Source: Phymorhynchus buccinoides
Taxonomy: Eukaryota; Mollusca; Gastropoda; Neogastropoda; Raphitomidae
Assembly: GCA_017654935.2 (NCBI GenBank)
Contig: CM065711.1
Span: 27,721,807-27,785,806, forward strand
Direction: 5' to 3'
Length of the DNA: 64,000 nt
The number at the start of each line of letters is the position of its first letter. The stretch's first letter is position 1. The translations under genes and the position numbers were made by a program. The notes below the pieces were generated by a model. That model did no database searches, had not been told where the DNA came from, and saw only the letters and a list, made by a program, of their open reading frames with translations. This document shows, piece by piece, positions 11,430-24,313 of this stretch.

Positions 11430-12345
11430 ACACACACACACACTCTCTCTCTCTCTCATATACACTACACACACCCTTTAACACACACATACAACTGCAC
11501 CCATATGCACATGCACGCTTCCGCATCGCTTGTGAGCATACTGGTTTGGACAAACATTATGGGAATATGATCAAATGAATTTTTTTTTTTTTTTTTGTCA
11601 TCTTTTGAGCCGTACTGTGGTGTTGCTCCCAACGTCGCTCATTCCGAGTACCAACTCACAGCCACACCTCTGCACGTTCAGGTCGCAGAATCCGAGACCA
11701 GCAGTCCAAGAGGAGCGAATCTATGTTAAGCCGTCAGGAGGCAACCAACCGAGGAGACACTGCACTGCTGCTGAGTCACTTCGGTGGAGTTCAGTGGAGC
11801 CTGTTCAGGACACCACCTACTAAGCCCCCTACTGACGACACTATTCTCTTAGTCGCGGAGCCAGCGTGAGTGAGGTCCTCCTCCGAGGGCGCCACCACGA
11901 CCGTCCACCAACTGCTCCCCATGACTGATAAAACGAATTTTATAACAATTTCACTGTTGTTGTTCCCTGGCTTAACGACTCCAGGGATCATCCCAACAGC
12001 CAGAGCACTTGAACAATTCAGTACAAATGCACCAGCTAGGAATGAGAACATTACGTGTGTGACCGTTTTTGATTACCCCGCCATATGGGCAGCCACACTC
12101 CGTCTTCGGGGGATTTTAGACTGATGATGTTATGCTGGGAGCTTGTCATGGCTTAAGACAATCCCCCACACAACCATTCAGAGCATAACAACATTTTGAT
12201 GTAGCCTTGGCGTTCTAGCTTATGTCAACTGGTCTGACACAGCCTCATGCCCAAGGCAAACAATTTCACTCAGCTAAAGTATATTCTGGGAACAGTTTTC
12301 GTGGTATTTTTTTATATCGAATCAAATTTCTTTTCATTTCATTTT
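11430..12345. other. Intron sequence, unrecognised repeat-like DNA
   Basis: A CA/CT run near 11430-11500, then about 750 bp I cannot assign. A block at 12195-12260 (TTTTGATGTAGCCTTGGCGT) recurs near 50035-50100, so at least part is dispersed repeat. No convincing gene. Confidence 0.4.
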
Positions 12346-12350
12346 CTTAA

Positions 12351-12872
12351 CCCCTTGACTGCCGGAGAAAGTTAAAGAAAAAGACAAGTGATAGAGCCAA
12401 TCTGGCAAAATGGTCTGGGGATATAACTCTCTTGACTGTGTTAGAGCAAAAGCCAGCATATCAGGGTTATTCCTCCTCATCTGATGATGTCATCAGGGAC
12501 GACATCACCTCAGTACATTATCAGTTATTATGACTTAGCAATGGGGTATTGTTATTATCCTATCTCGAGAGACTTGGTGTTTATCGTACGAGGTCAAAGA
12601 CCGAATATGGTTTGAGCACTGCAGATAGTCGCATGCGAGTGTACCTAGATGCGTGATAATGATAATAATGTTATGTGAAGATAAATAACTGTGACATCAG
12701 GTTTCTCAGCAAAGGTGTATTCTTACACCTTTTTCTCACGTGCATTTACACTAAGCCTATGGGTTAACATACGCAAATGATATGTCAAGTTACGACTTTA
12801 TATCCCACGCTTGGCAACCTTCTTTGGCTCTCTTGGAGATCGGTATATAATACATTGGTGGCAGTCAAGGGG
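12351..12872. mobile_element. TTAA-flanked MITE (piggyBac type)
   Basis: The terminal inverted repeats are perfect over 13 bp (CCCCTTGACTGCC and its complement) and are flanked by TTAA on both sides (12347-12350 and 12873-12876). No transposase. A partial second copy follows at about 12877-13080, repeating the GATAGAGCCAATC and CGATGACATCATCA-type blocks. Confidence 0.8.
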
Positions 12873-13080
12873 TTAAACCCCTTAATTAACTGCCAGAGAA
12901 AATTAAGTGAGGAAATCATTTTTAAAATTTGTGACGTGAAAAAGAGAAACTGATAGAGCCAATCGGGCAAAACGGTCTATGGCGATGTAACCCTCTCGAC
13001 CGTGATAAAGCAAAAAGTAGCATATCAATCAGAGTTATTCCCCTTCATCCGATGACATCATCAGTGATGTCATCAAGTGT

Positions 13081-13626
13081 GTCACCATCATCATCATCAT
13101 CATCATTCTCCTTACTTGGCGGTTTCAGCAGCAGTTTATACACGGGGCTATGGGGAGCCACATAGTCCATAGCTTTCTTCATCATCATCATCAGTACAAT
13201 CATCATCATCATCATCATCGTTCTCCTTACTTGGCGGTTTCAGCAGCAGTTTATACACGGGGCTATGGGGAGCCACATAGTCCATGGCTTTCTTCGTCAT
13301 CATCATCATCATCACCATCACCATCATCATCATGATCATCTTCGTTCTCCTTACTTGGCGGTTTCAGCAGGAGTTTATACACTGGGCTATGGGGGAGCCA
13401 CATAGTCCATGGCTTTCTTCGTCATCATCTTCATCATCATCATCAGTCATGATCAATCATCAATATCATCATCATCTTCGTCCTCCTTACTTGGCGGTTT
13501 CAGCAGCAGTTTATACACAGGGCTATGGGGCGCCACATAGTCCATGGCTTTCTTCATCATCATCATCAGTACAATCATCATCATCATCATCATCATCAGT
13601 ACAATCATCATCATCATCATCAGTAC

Positions 13627-13661
<35 letters not shown>

Positions 13662-13942
13662 GTACATCATCAATATCATCATCATCATCATCATCGTTCT
13701 CCTTACTTGGCGGTTTCAGCAGCAGTTTATACATTGGGCTGTGGGGAGCCACATAGTCCATGGCTTTCTTCGTCATCATCATCATGATCATCATCGTCCT
13801 CCTTACTTGGCGGTTTCAGCAGCAGTTTATATACTGGGCTATGGGGAGCCACATAGTCCATGGCTTTCTTGGCCATCATCTTCATCATCATCATCAGTAC
13901 AATCATCAATATCATCATCAGCATCATCATCGTCCTCCTTAC
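13081..13942. repeat. Donor-derived array of E11
   Basis: Six extra copies of the E11 end plus GTAAGG donor, starting near 13108, 13223, 13346, 13482, 13699 and 13797, joined by ATC repeats of varying length. Each keeps the reading KAMDYVAPHSPVYKLLLKPP with few changes. Confidence 0.88.
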
Positions 13943-14206
13943 TTGGTGGTTTCAGCAGCAGTTTATACACGGGGCTGTGGGGAGCCACATAGTCCATGGC
14001 TTTCTTGGCCATCACGTCGGTCAACGCGGGGTTCAGGCCCTTTTCCAGCAGCAGAGTGATGAGTTGTCTCCCCGTCTCGTGCTCCCCGTCCCCAAAGTGC
14101 AGACAAACGGCGTGCAGCAGCGTGCGTCGTTCTCCGTTCGTTGCCTTTTTCACCTCGCTGAGCCGAGTGTTATCTGACAGAATGTAGCGCATAAGGCCCA
14201 GTCTCT
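13943..14206 (-). CDS. Exon E11: ankyrin-like block, module 2
   Basis: 264 nt, residues about 695-782. Acceptor TTGTTGGCAG, donor GTAAGG, both phase 1. ERRTLLHAVCLHFGDG and LITLLLEKGLNPALTDVMAK are typical ankyrin elements (T-L-L-H, then L-L-L-x-x-G-x-x-P). The last 65 bp or so plus the donor recur six more times leftward, separated by ATC runs. The rightmost copy is joined to the rest of the exon, so it is taken as the real end. Confidence 0.8.
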
Positions 14207-14240
14207 CTGCCAACAAAACAACAACAAAATATTTGTTTAA

Positions 14241-14830
14241 CCCTTTCACCGCCAGCCATATATCAGCCAAACATTTCCATTAAATTTACCTGGGTAGAGA
14301 ACAAAATCCATTTGCAGTATTGGGGATTCGGCAAAGGTTAAGATCAGCTCCCTCCGCTGTTCCAGGGTGAAGTTGGCCAATCAGCTTAACGGAAAAGGTG
14401 AATCGGAGGGAGCTGATTGGCCAACTTCACCCTGGAACAGCGGAGGGAGCTGATCTTAACATTAGCCGGGGCTTCTTCTGTGACATATAAAATAAGGTCT
14501 ATCCTTACTTCCCAAAACTAAGACAATAGGGTCTTTGGATAACAGACCCCAATTCGATGCCTTTTAGTGACATAGGTGTTAGATAGGACTTATGAGATCG
14601 CGAAGTGATGAGTAAGGAGTGTATTCTGATCTATTTCGGCAGCGAGCTTGTTTTTGTTTGATCGATGCGAATTTTTGAAGTCGTGTCACTGACATCGGCA
14701 TTTTCCCGACTTTTTACATCATGGATGATGAATCGTTATTGCATCCACTGAGTGATGACAGCGATGAAAATTCCTTTTTTTTGTGAAAGATAGGAATTAT
14801 AAGATCGTGAAGTGAAAGGGTAAGTGAAAT
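14241..14830. mobile_element. TTAA/CCCTTT MITE copy with perfect hairpin
   Basis: Starts TTAA-CCCTTTCACCGCCAGCC at 14237 and shares later blocks with the 10.7-kb copy (CTGGGTAGAGAA, GATAACAG). At the place of the telomere foldback it carries a different palindrome: 50-bp arms 14337-14386 and 14411-14460. The right end is unclear, perhaps near 14820. Confidence 0.55.
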
Positions 14831-15145
14831 ATTTTGATCTACATTTCCATTTCAGTCGTCTTAGGCTTCAACAGTCTGCAAAAGTAGGCAGTGAATGACT
14901 AGTGAATGCAGTTTGTGAATACACTTTGGCATTTTGATTTTTTTTTGGGTGGAGCCATGCATCCCCATAACATCTTGAAATTCATTTTGTAAATCAGACA
15001 GACATCTCGGCAACACATTCAAAACAAACAAAAACACAAAATCTGCTAGGGTATATTTTATTTTATTATTTTGCTGACGCTGCCCCCCCTTTTGTTCGGA
15101 GTGACGACCCTTGGGATAGGATTTCAGAGGTGATAGAGAGCACAG

Positions 15146-18100
15146 AAGTGTCAGGCACAATAGGGTTAAACCAGGGTGTGACAGTGTCAGGCACAATAGG
15201 GTTAAACCAGGGTGTGACAGTGTCAGGCACACCAGGGTATGACAGTGTCAGGCACAATAGGGTTAAACCAGGGTATGACAGTGTCAGGCACAATAGGGTT
15301 AAACCAGGGTCAGTGTCAGGCACAATAGGGTTAAACCAGGGTGTGACAGTGTCAGGCACAATAGGGTTAAACCAGGGTGTGACAGTGTCAGGCACAATAG
15401 GGTTAAACCAGGGTGTGACAGTGTCAGGCACAATAGGGTTAAACCAGGGTGTGACAGTGTCAGGCACAATAGGGTTAAACCAGGGTGTGACAGTGTCAGG
15501 CACAATAGGGTTAAACCAGGGTGTGACAGTGTCAGGCACAATAGGGTTAAACCAGGGTGTGACAGTGTCAGGCACAATAGGGTTAAACCAGGGTGTGACA
15601 GTGTCAGGCACAATAGGGTTAAACCAGGGTGTGACAGTGTCAGGCACAATAGGGTTAAACCAGGGTGTGACAGTGTCAGGCACAATAGGGTTAAACCAGG
15701 GTGTGACAGTGTCAGGCACAAGAGGGTTAAACCAGGGTGTGACAGTGTCAGGCACAATAGGTTTAAACCAGGGTGTGACAGTGTCAGGCACAATAGGGTT
15801 AAACCAGGGTGTGACAGTGTCAGGCACAATAGGGTTAAACCAGGGTGTGACAGTGTCAGGCACAATAGGGTTAAACCAGGGTATGACAGTGTCAGGCACA
15901 ATAGGGTTAAACCAGGGTATGACAGTGTCAGGCACAATAGGGTTAAACCAGGGTGTGACAGTGTCAGGCACAATAGGGTTAAACCAGGGTGTGACAGTGT
16001 CAGGCACAATAGGGTTAAACCAGGGTGTGACAGTGTCAGGCACAATAGGGTTAAACCAGGGTGTGACAGTGTCAGGCACAATAGGGTTAAACCAGGGTGT
16101 GACAGTGTCAGGCACAATAGGGTTAAACCAGGGTGTGACAGTGTCAGGCACAATAGGGTTAAACCAGGGTGTGACAGTGTCAGGCACAATAGGGTTAAAC
16201 CAGGGTGTGACAGTGTCAGGCACAATAGGGTTAAACCAGGGTGTGACAGTGTCAGGCACAATAGGGTTAAACCAGGGTGTGACAGTGTCAGGCACAATAG
16301 GGTTAAACCAGGGTGTGACAGTGTCAGGCACAATAGGGTTAAACCAGGGTGTGACAGTGTCAGGCACAATAGGGTTAAACCAGGGTGTGACAGTGTCAGG
16401 CACAATAGGGTTAAACCAGGGTGTGACAGTGTCAGGCACAATAGGGTTAAACCAGGGTATGACAGTGTCAGGCACAATAGGGTGTGACAGTGTCAGGCAC
16501 AATAGGGTTAAACCAGGGTGTGACAGTGTCAGGCACAATAGGGTTAAACCAGGGTGTGACAGTGTCAGGCACAATAGGGTTAAACCAGGGTGTGACAGTG
16601 TCAGGCACAATAGGGTTAAACCAGGGTTAAACCAGGGTGTGACAGTGTCAGGCACAATAGGGTTAAACCAGGGTGTGACAGTGTCAGGCACAATAGGGTT
16701 AAACCAGGGTGTGACAGTGTCAGGCACAATAGGGTTAAACCAGGGTGTGACAGTGTCAGGCACAATAGGTTTAAACCAGGGTGTGACAGTGTCAGGCACA
16801 ATAGGGTTAAACCAGGGTGTGACAGTGTCAGGCACAATAGGGTTAAACCAGGGTGTGACAGTGTCAGGCACAATAGGGTTAAACCAGGGTGTGACAGTGT
16901 CAGGCACAATAGGGTTAAACCAGGGTGTGACAGTGTCAGGCACAATAGGGTTAAACCAGGGTGTGACAGTGTCAGGCACAAGAGGGTTAAACCAGGGTGT
17001 GACAGTTTCAGGCACAATAGGGTTAAACCAGGGTGTGACAGTGTCAGGCACAATAGGGTTAAACCAGGGTGTGACAGTGTCAGGCACAATAGGGTTAAAC
17101 CAGGGTGTGACAGTGTCAGGCACAATAGGGTTAAACCAGGGTGTGACAGTGTCAGGCACAATAGGGTTAAACCAGGGTGTGACAGTGTCAGGCACAATAG
17201 GGTTAAACCAGGGTGTGACAGTGTCAGGCACAATAGGGTTAAACCAGGGTCAGGCACAATAGGGTTAAACCAGGGTGTGACAGTGTCAGGCACAATAGGG
17301 TTAAACCAGGGTGTGACAGTGTCAGGCACAATAGGGTTAAACCAGGGTTGACAGTGTCAGGCACAGGGTTAAACCAGGGTGTGACAGTGTCAGGCACAAT
17401 AGGGTTAAACCAGGGTGTGACAGTGTCAGGCACAATAGGGTTAAACCAGGGTGTGACAGTGTCAGGCACAATAGGGTTAAACCAGGGTGTGACAGTGTCA
17501 GGCACAATAGGGTTAAACCAGGGTGTGACAGTGTCAGGCACAATAGGGTTAAACCAGGGTGTGACAGTGTCAGGCACAATAGGGTTAAACCAGGGTGTGA
17601 CAGTGTCAGGCACAATAGGTTTAAACCAGGGTGTGACAGTGTCAGGCACAATAGGGTTAAACCAGGGTGTGACAGTGTCAGGCACAATAGGGTTAAACCA
17701 GGGTGTGACAGTGTCAGGCACAATAGGGTTAAACCAGGGTGTGACAGTGTCAGGCACAATAGGGTTAAACCAGGGTGTGACAGTGTCAGGCACAATAGGG
17801 TTAAACCAGGGTGTGACAGTGTCAGGCACAATAGGGTTAAACCAGGGTGTGACAGTGTCAGGCACAATAGGGTTAAACCAGGGTGTGACAGTGTCAGGCA
17901 CAATAGGGTTAAACCAGGGTGTGACAGTGTCAGGCACAATAGGGTTAAACCAGGGTGTGACAGTGTCAGGCACAATAGGTTTAAACCAGGGTGTGACAGT
18001 GTCAGGCACAATAGGGTTAAACCAGGGTGTGACAGTGTCAGGCACAATAGGGTTAAACCAGGGTGTGACAGTGTCAGGCACAATAGGGTTAAACCAGGGT

Positions 18101-21100
18101 GTGACAGTGTCAGGCACAATAGGGTTAAACCAGGGTGTGACAGTGTCAGGCACAATAGGGTTAAACCAGGGTGTGACAGTGTCAGGCACAATAGGGTTAA
18201 ACCAGGGTGTGACAGTGTCAGGCACAATAGGGTTAAACCAGGGTGTGACAGTGTCAGGCACAATAGGGTTAAACCAGGGTGTGACAGTGTCAGGCACAAT
18301 AGGGTTAAACCAGGGTGTGACAGTGTCAGGCACAATAGGGTTAAACCAGGGTGTGACAGTGTCAGGCACAATAGGGTTAAACCAGGGTAAACCAGGGTGT
18401 GACAGTGTCAGGCACAATAGGGTTAAACCAGGGTCAGGCACAATAGGGTTAAACCAGGGTGTGACAGTGTCAGGCACAATAGGGTTAAACCAGGGTGTGA
18501 CAGTGTCAGGCACAATAGGGTTAAACCAGGGTGTGACAGTGTCAGGCACAATAGGGTTAAACCAGGGTGTGACAGTGTCAGGCACAATAGGGTTAAACCA
18601 GGGTGTGACAGTGTCAGGCACAATAGGGTTAAACCAGGGTGTGACAGTGTCAGGCACAATAGGGTTAAACCAGGGTGTGACAGTGTCAGGCACAATAGGG
18701 TTAAACCAGGGTGTGACAGTGTCAGGCACAATAGGGTTAAACCAGGGTGTGACAGTGTCAGGCACAATAGGGTTAAACCAGGGTGTGACAGTGTCAGGCA
18801 CAATAGGGTTAAACCAGGGTGTGACAGTGTCAGGCACAATAGGGTTAAACCAGGGTGTGACAGTGTCAGGCACAATAGGGTTAAACCAGGGTGTGACAGT
18901 GTCAGGCACAATAGGGTTAAACCAGGGTGTGACAGTGTCAGGCACAATAGGGTTAAACCAGGGTGTGACAGTGTCAGGCACAATAGGGTTAAACCAGGGT
19001 GTGACAGTGTCAGGCACAATAGGGTTAAACCAGGGTGTGACAGTGTCAGGCACAATAGGGTTAAACCAGGGTGTGACAGTGTCAGGCACAATAGGGTTAA
19101 ACCAGGGTGTGACAGTGTCAGGCACAATAGGGTTAAACCAGGGTGTGACAGTGTCAGGCACAATAGGGTTAAACCAGGGTGTGACAGTGTCAGGCACAAT
19201 AGGGTTAAACCAGGGTGTGACAGTGTCAGGCACAATAGGGTTAAACCAGGGTGTGACAGTGTCAGGCACAATAGGTTTAAACCAGGGTTTGACAGTGTCA
19301 GGCACAATAGGGTTAAACCAGGGTGTGACAGTGTCAGGCACAATAGGGTTAAACCAGGGTGTGACAGTGTCAGGCACAATAGGGTTAAACCAGGGTGTGA
19401 CAGTGTCAGGCACAATAGGTTTAAACCAGGGTGTGACAGTGTCAGGCACAATAGGGTTAAACCAGGGTGTGACAGTGTCAGGCACAATAGGGTTAAACCA
19501 GGGTGTGACAGTGTCAGGCACAATAGGGTTAAACCAGGGTGTGACAGTGTCAGGCACAATAGGGTTAAACCAGGGTGTGACAGTGTCAGGCACAATAGGG
19601 TTAAACCAGGGTGTGACAGTGTCAGGCACAATAGACAGTGTCAGGCACACAATAGGGTTAAACCAGGGTGTGACAGTGTCAGGCACAATAGGGTTAAACC
19701 AGGGTGTGACAGTGTCAGGCACAATAGGGTTAAACCAGGGTGTGACAGTGTCAGGCACAATAGGTTTAAACCAGGGTGTGACAGTGTCAGGCACAATAGG
19801 GTTAAACCAGGGTGTGACAGTGTCAGGCACAATAGGGTTAAACCAGGGTGTGACAGTGTCAGGCACAATAGGGTTAAACCAGGGTGTGACAGTGTCAGGC
19901 ACAATAGGGTTAAACCAGGGTGTGACAGTGTCAGGCACAATAGGGTTAAACCAGGGTGTGACAGTGTCAGGCACAATAGGGTTAAACCAGGGTGTGACAG
20001 TGTCAGGCACAATAGGGTTAAACCAGGGTGTGACAGTGTCAGGCACAATAGGGTTAAACCAGGGTGTGACAGTGTCAGGCACAATAGGGTTAAACCAGGG
20101 TGTGACAGTGTCAGGCACAATAGGGTTAAACCAGGGTGTGACAGTGTCAGGCACAATAGGGTTAAACCAGGGTGTGACAGTGTCAGGCACAATAGGGTTA
20201 AACCAGGGTGTGACAGTGTCAGGCACAATAGGGTTAAACCAGGGTGTGACAGTGTCAGGCACAATAGGGTTAAACCAGGGTGTGACAGTGTCAGGCACAA
20301 TAGGGTTAAACCAGGGTGTGACAGTGTCAGGCACAATAGGGTTAAACCAGGGTGTGACAGTGTCAGGCACAATAGGGTTAAACCAGGGTGTGACAGTGTC
20401 AGGCACAATAGGGTTAAACCAGGGTGTGACAGTGTCAGGCACAATAGGGTTAAACCAGGGTGTGACAGTGTCAGGCACAATAGGGTTAAACCAGGGTGTG
20501 ACAGTGTCAGGCACAATAGGTTTAAACCAGGGTGTGACAGTGTCAGGCACAATAGGGTTAAACCAGGGTGTGACAGTGTCAGGCACAATAGGGTTAAACC
20601 AGGGTGTGACAGTGTCAGGCACAATAGGGTTAAACCAGGGTGTGACAGTGTCAGGCACAATAGGGTTAAACCAGGGTGTGACAGTGTCAGGCACAATAGG
20701 GTTAAACCAGGGTGTGACAGTGTCAGGCACAATAGGGTTAAACCAGGGTGTGACAGTGTCAGGCACAATAGGGTTAAACCAGGGTGTGACAGTGTCAGGC
20801 ACAATAGGTTTAAACCAGGGTGTGACAGTGTCAGGCACAATAGGGTTAAACCAGGGTGTGACAGTGTCAGGCACAATAGGGTTAAACCAGGGTGTGACAG
20901 TGTCAGGCACAATAGGGTTAAACCAGGGTGTGACAGTGTCAGGCACAATAGGGTTAAACCAGGGTGTGACAGTGTCAGGCACAATAGGGTTAAACCAGGG
21001 TGTGACAGTGTCAGGCACAATAGGGTTAAACCAGGGTGTGACAGTGTCAGGCACAATAGGGTTAAACCAGGGTATGACAGTGTCAGGCACAATAGGGTTA

Positions 21101-21545
21101 AACCAGGGTATGACAGTGTCAGGCACAATAGGGTTAAACCAGGGTATGACAGTGTCAGGCACAATAGGGTTAAACCAGGGTGTGACAGTGTCAGGCACAA
21201 TAGGGTTAAACCAGGGTGTGACAGTGTCAGGCACAATAGGGTTAAACCAGGGTGTGACAGTGTCAGGCACAATAGGTTTAAACCAGGGTTTGACAGTGTC
21301 AGGCACAAGAGGGTTAAACCAGGGTGTGACAGTGTCAGGCACAAGAGGGTTAAACCAGGGTGTGACAGTGTCAGGCACAATAGGGTTAAACCAGGGTATG
21401 ACAGTGTCAGGCACAAGAGGGTTAAACCAGGGTGTGACAGTGTCAGGCACAAGAGGGTTAAACCAGGGTGTGACAGTGTCAGGCACAAGAGGGTTAAACC
21501 AGGGTGTGACAGTGTCAGGCACAAGAGGGTTAAACCAGGGTATAA
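15146..21545. repeat. 36-bp satellite array, about 178 copies
   Basis: The unit is GTGTGACAGTGTCAGGCACA followed by ATAGGGTTAAACCAGG. Copies are nearly identical; variants are single bases (GGG/GGT, ATAGGG/AGAGGG, GTGTG/GTATG) and a few short deletions. AGAGGG variants cluster at the right end (21.3-21.54 kb). Since 36 is a multiple of three, frames stay open on both strands. It lies in the E11-E10 intron. Confidence 0.95.
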
Positions 21546-21602
21546 CAACATAACGGCCTTAGTAGACCTAGCGGCTGAATTTGCAGGCAAGAATTGGATA
21601 AG

Positions 21603-22406
21603 CATGGGTGCTACTCCCAAAAATGAAAAATACTGAAATGCCGGGGTCCAGGGTCCGCTGAGGGCCCTGGCGGGGTACAGGGGGGTTCAGGGGGGCAACG
21701 CCCCTGAAGCTGAAGCAAAAATGCAATTGCAGAGATCATTTCCATAGCTCTCCTGCAATCTGGGAATGGGTGAGGAACAGATTACGATTTGACATCATAG
21801 TTCTGTTGGCAGACGACAGTTGACACTTTGTAAAGTGACTGTCTAAGTTGCTGAGACATGACAAGTCACATTACCTTTTTACAAGAAATACAAAAGATCT
21901 ATGGTTAAAATCATATTTTCATGACTAAGATTTGTACTGACATTTCAGAAACACAACTATAAAGTTATAAAGCCGTTCAAATAGAAGATAATAATTAGAT
22001 CATAAGTGAAATATGATGTCAGTGGATCCAAACATGACTCTCAATTGAGTTTTCTAAGCAACATTTTTAACATATTCATACGTTTAACATCATAAATATT
22101 ATTTGGTGAATTGAAATATAGTTGTAACTTACCTTTCTGTGAAGTTTGTAGCTTTCATGACACAAAATTCATGCTGATAATGTTGAATTTAATTGAAATA
22201 AGTATGTGTGAATATGACTCGGCCGCCATTTTTGTTGTTGTATTTTCACTTCCGGTGGTTGGAAGACCCAGATTCAAAATGCCCCCAACCATAGTTAACA
22301 GATCAACTTTTGGGGGGGGACAAAATTTTAAAAATACGGAATTTCCGTCTCAGCAGAAAACTTAATTTACGGATTTCCGTTTATACGGAAGGTAGTAGCA
22401 CCCATG
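21603..22406. mobile_element. TIR element, ends CATGGGTGCTACT
   Basis: Inverted ends CATGGGTGCTACT (21603) and AGTAGCACCCATG (to 22406), with ATAAG on both sides (one-base offset on the right). No transposase frame; about 800 bp. Related end fragments occur near 23028-23042, 23932-24010 and 38063-38150. Confidence 0.65.
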
Positions 22407-22469
22407 AATAAGTAGAGAACTATAGAATACCGATTCTGACTCAAACTTCAGCATCCCCATTGTATAATT

Positions 22470-22844
22470 CAGGCATGGTAGTGGGGGCAAAGTGAGTGTC
22501 GCGGAAGAATATCCAACCGATTCTGCATTTCATTTGAAAGATGTCGACTCAAACTAAAATGATGAAGTTGGGCGTCAAAATGAAGAAGAAGAAGAAGAAA
22601 AAGAAGAAGCACTAGGATCACAAATCTGGAAACGTGTGGCGTGAGCTAGGCCGCGCACGACTGCTAACTTCGGCGGGAAGTTGCTTGTTCAATCATTCAC
22701 ATCCGGTTCCGCAAAGTGATGGCATATGTTTTAACGCACATAATTTTTAGGAACCCGAGCGAATTTTTACCCCGGCTTTTTTTAATATTTGATCAAATGT
22801 TCACTTTTGCGGATTTCCCACAATTTGCGGTTCTATCATGCCTG
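22470..22844. mobile_element. MITE with ends CAGGCATGGTAG, target duplication ATAATT
   Basis: 375 bp with inverted ends CAGGCATG(G/A)TAG and an ATAATT duplication at 22464-22469 and 22845-22850. No ORF of note; it contains an AAG run. Confidence 0.75.
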
Positions 22845-23129
22845 ATAATTATTACATTGCCTTTGTAAACTTCCAAGATAGAACAACTAGACTAAGTTCA
22901 AAATGCCCCAAATCGCTTGTGGTCAATTTTTTTTTGGGGGGGGGATGAATTACAAAAAAATGGAACTTCGTCGGAAGTTCAGTTTTTGGTAACATTAAAA
23001 AATACTGAAATCAGTGTAAAAATGAAAGAGTAGCACACATGACAAAAAAAAAAATAACCAATATTTATAGGGATTTCCTAGTTAAAGTACAGATCGAATA
23101 TTCCACAAGTTCTTAAAAAAATAATCTTA

Positions 23130-23360
23130 GATTATTTTTACGAGATGATTTTTATTTCTTGATGATGAAAATGATGTTTTACGTCCTCTCGGTCACAGAC
23201 ACATATGGGACATTTGTAAATACAAAGATGGTGGGAACAATACTGGCTGCAATGCCCGGAGGCAGTGCAACACCAGTAAAGTCCTGAGTTTTTAACAATA
23301 TAGATAGGTGTAGCGGTAACCACGCCTCGGTTAAACCTCATCGGCTATGGTACCGCCACA
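23130..23360 (-). repeat. Dispersed repeat with small Cys/His-rich frame
   Basis: The minus strand from the TACCATAGCCGATGAGG block encodes a 67-residue frame (23341-23138) with C/H clusters (CSQYCSHHLCIYKCPICVCD). The same DNA occurs in the opposite orientation at about 50755-50955, where that frame is broken by a stop. It may be a transposon remnant; I do not recognise the family. Confidence 0.45.
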
Positions 23361-24313
23361 TTTTTTTTACTCTTTCTTCACAAACACGTATACATAAAAA
23401 ACGCCTTTGTCTCAAAATTTTTAGGAAAAAATAAATTAAAAAAGAGCAAGAATAAAACAGTTCAAAAACATCACCTACCTTTCATGGGGACTGTTCAGGC
23501 TGTTTCTGAAGTGTCTCCTTTCTAGACGTTATTCTGACTTTCAGGCCCTTCTCTTGCTCTTCAAACGTTTTTAATTTTTGAAATCAATAAGGGGTAAGAA
23601 CTTCTCGTAAATTAACTCCCTTTTTTACCAAAGTTATTTATGGCACCGATTCGCCTGCAAAGTGAAAGTAGTATACCATTCACCTAGCAGTGCATGGGTC
23701 AGAACCAAAGTGAGACAAACAAAGCATCATTCTTGAAAAAGAATGTGCCAAGCTCGCCTTTATGACCCTCCACCCACACAGTACACATCAACAATGGTGG
23801 AGAGGACAACATACAAACAAATCAACACATGTCCAAGAGTGGCATAGCCTTCTAACCTTGAATATGTTACACATAAACAACATACATAGTTTATCTTGTA
23901 GACTTTCGATTACAGTCATAAATTTCCGGGCATGGGTGCTACTCCACAAAATGAAAAAAACTGAAAGGTAGGGGTCCAGGGACTCATGGCCCTGGCAGCC
24001 CCGTTGGACGATTCAGCGGGGCAACTTAAGAGAGATACAACGAGACAGTTAAAATGAGACAGAGACAGTTTTTTACCCGAAATAACTGTCTTCTCATTTG
24101 ATATATTTCTTTTTGCTCTTCTGTGTAATCCTTTCTGAAATACTGAATTCAAAGTCCGGTTGAATCAATGATGTAAAAATACTGTTGTAGCCAGTCCAGT
24201 GTGTGAGAACTGACGAGAAGCCTTATTCTCAAGGGATCTTTGCTGCTACCATGCATGTCATTATTAGCTAACCACCGTAATTAAGAGATCAAATAACAGT
24301 CTAGTCTCATGCT

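Noticed and set aside
13148..14059. ORFs rich in Ser, His, Met or Asp
   Set aside because: Low-complexity translation of ATC repeats plus the repeated E11 end; only the E11 frame of the last copy is a real exon.
15066..21620. Very long ORFs (up to about 1,430 codons) of a 12-residue repeat on both strands
   Set aside because: They follow from a 36-bp satellite whose unit is a multiple of three and has no stop; at least three frames are open over the same DNA, and there is no codon bias or start context.
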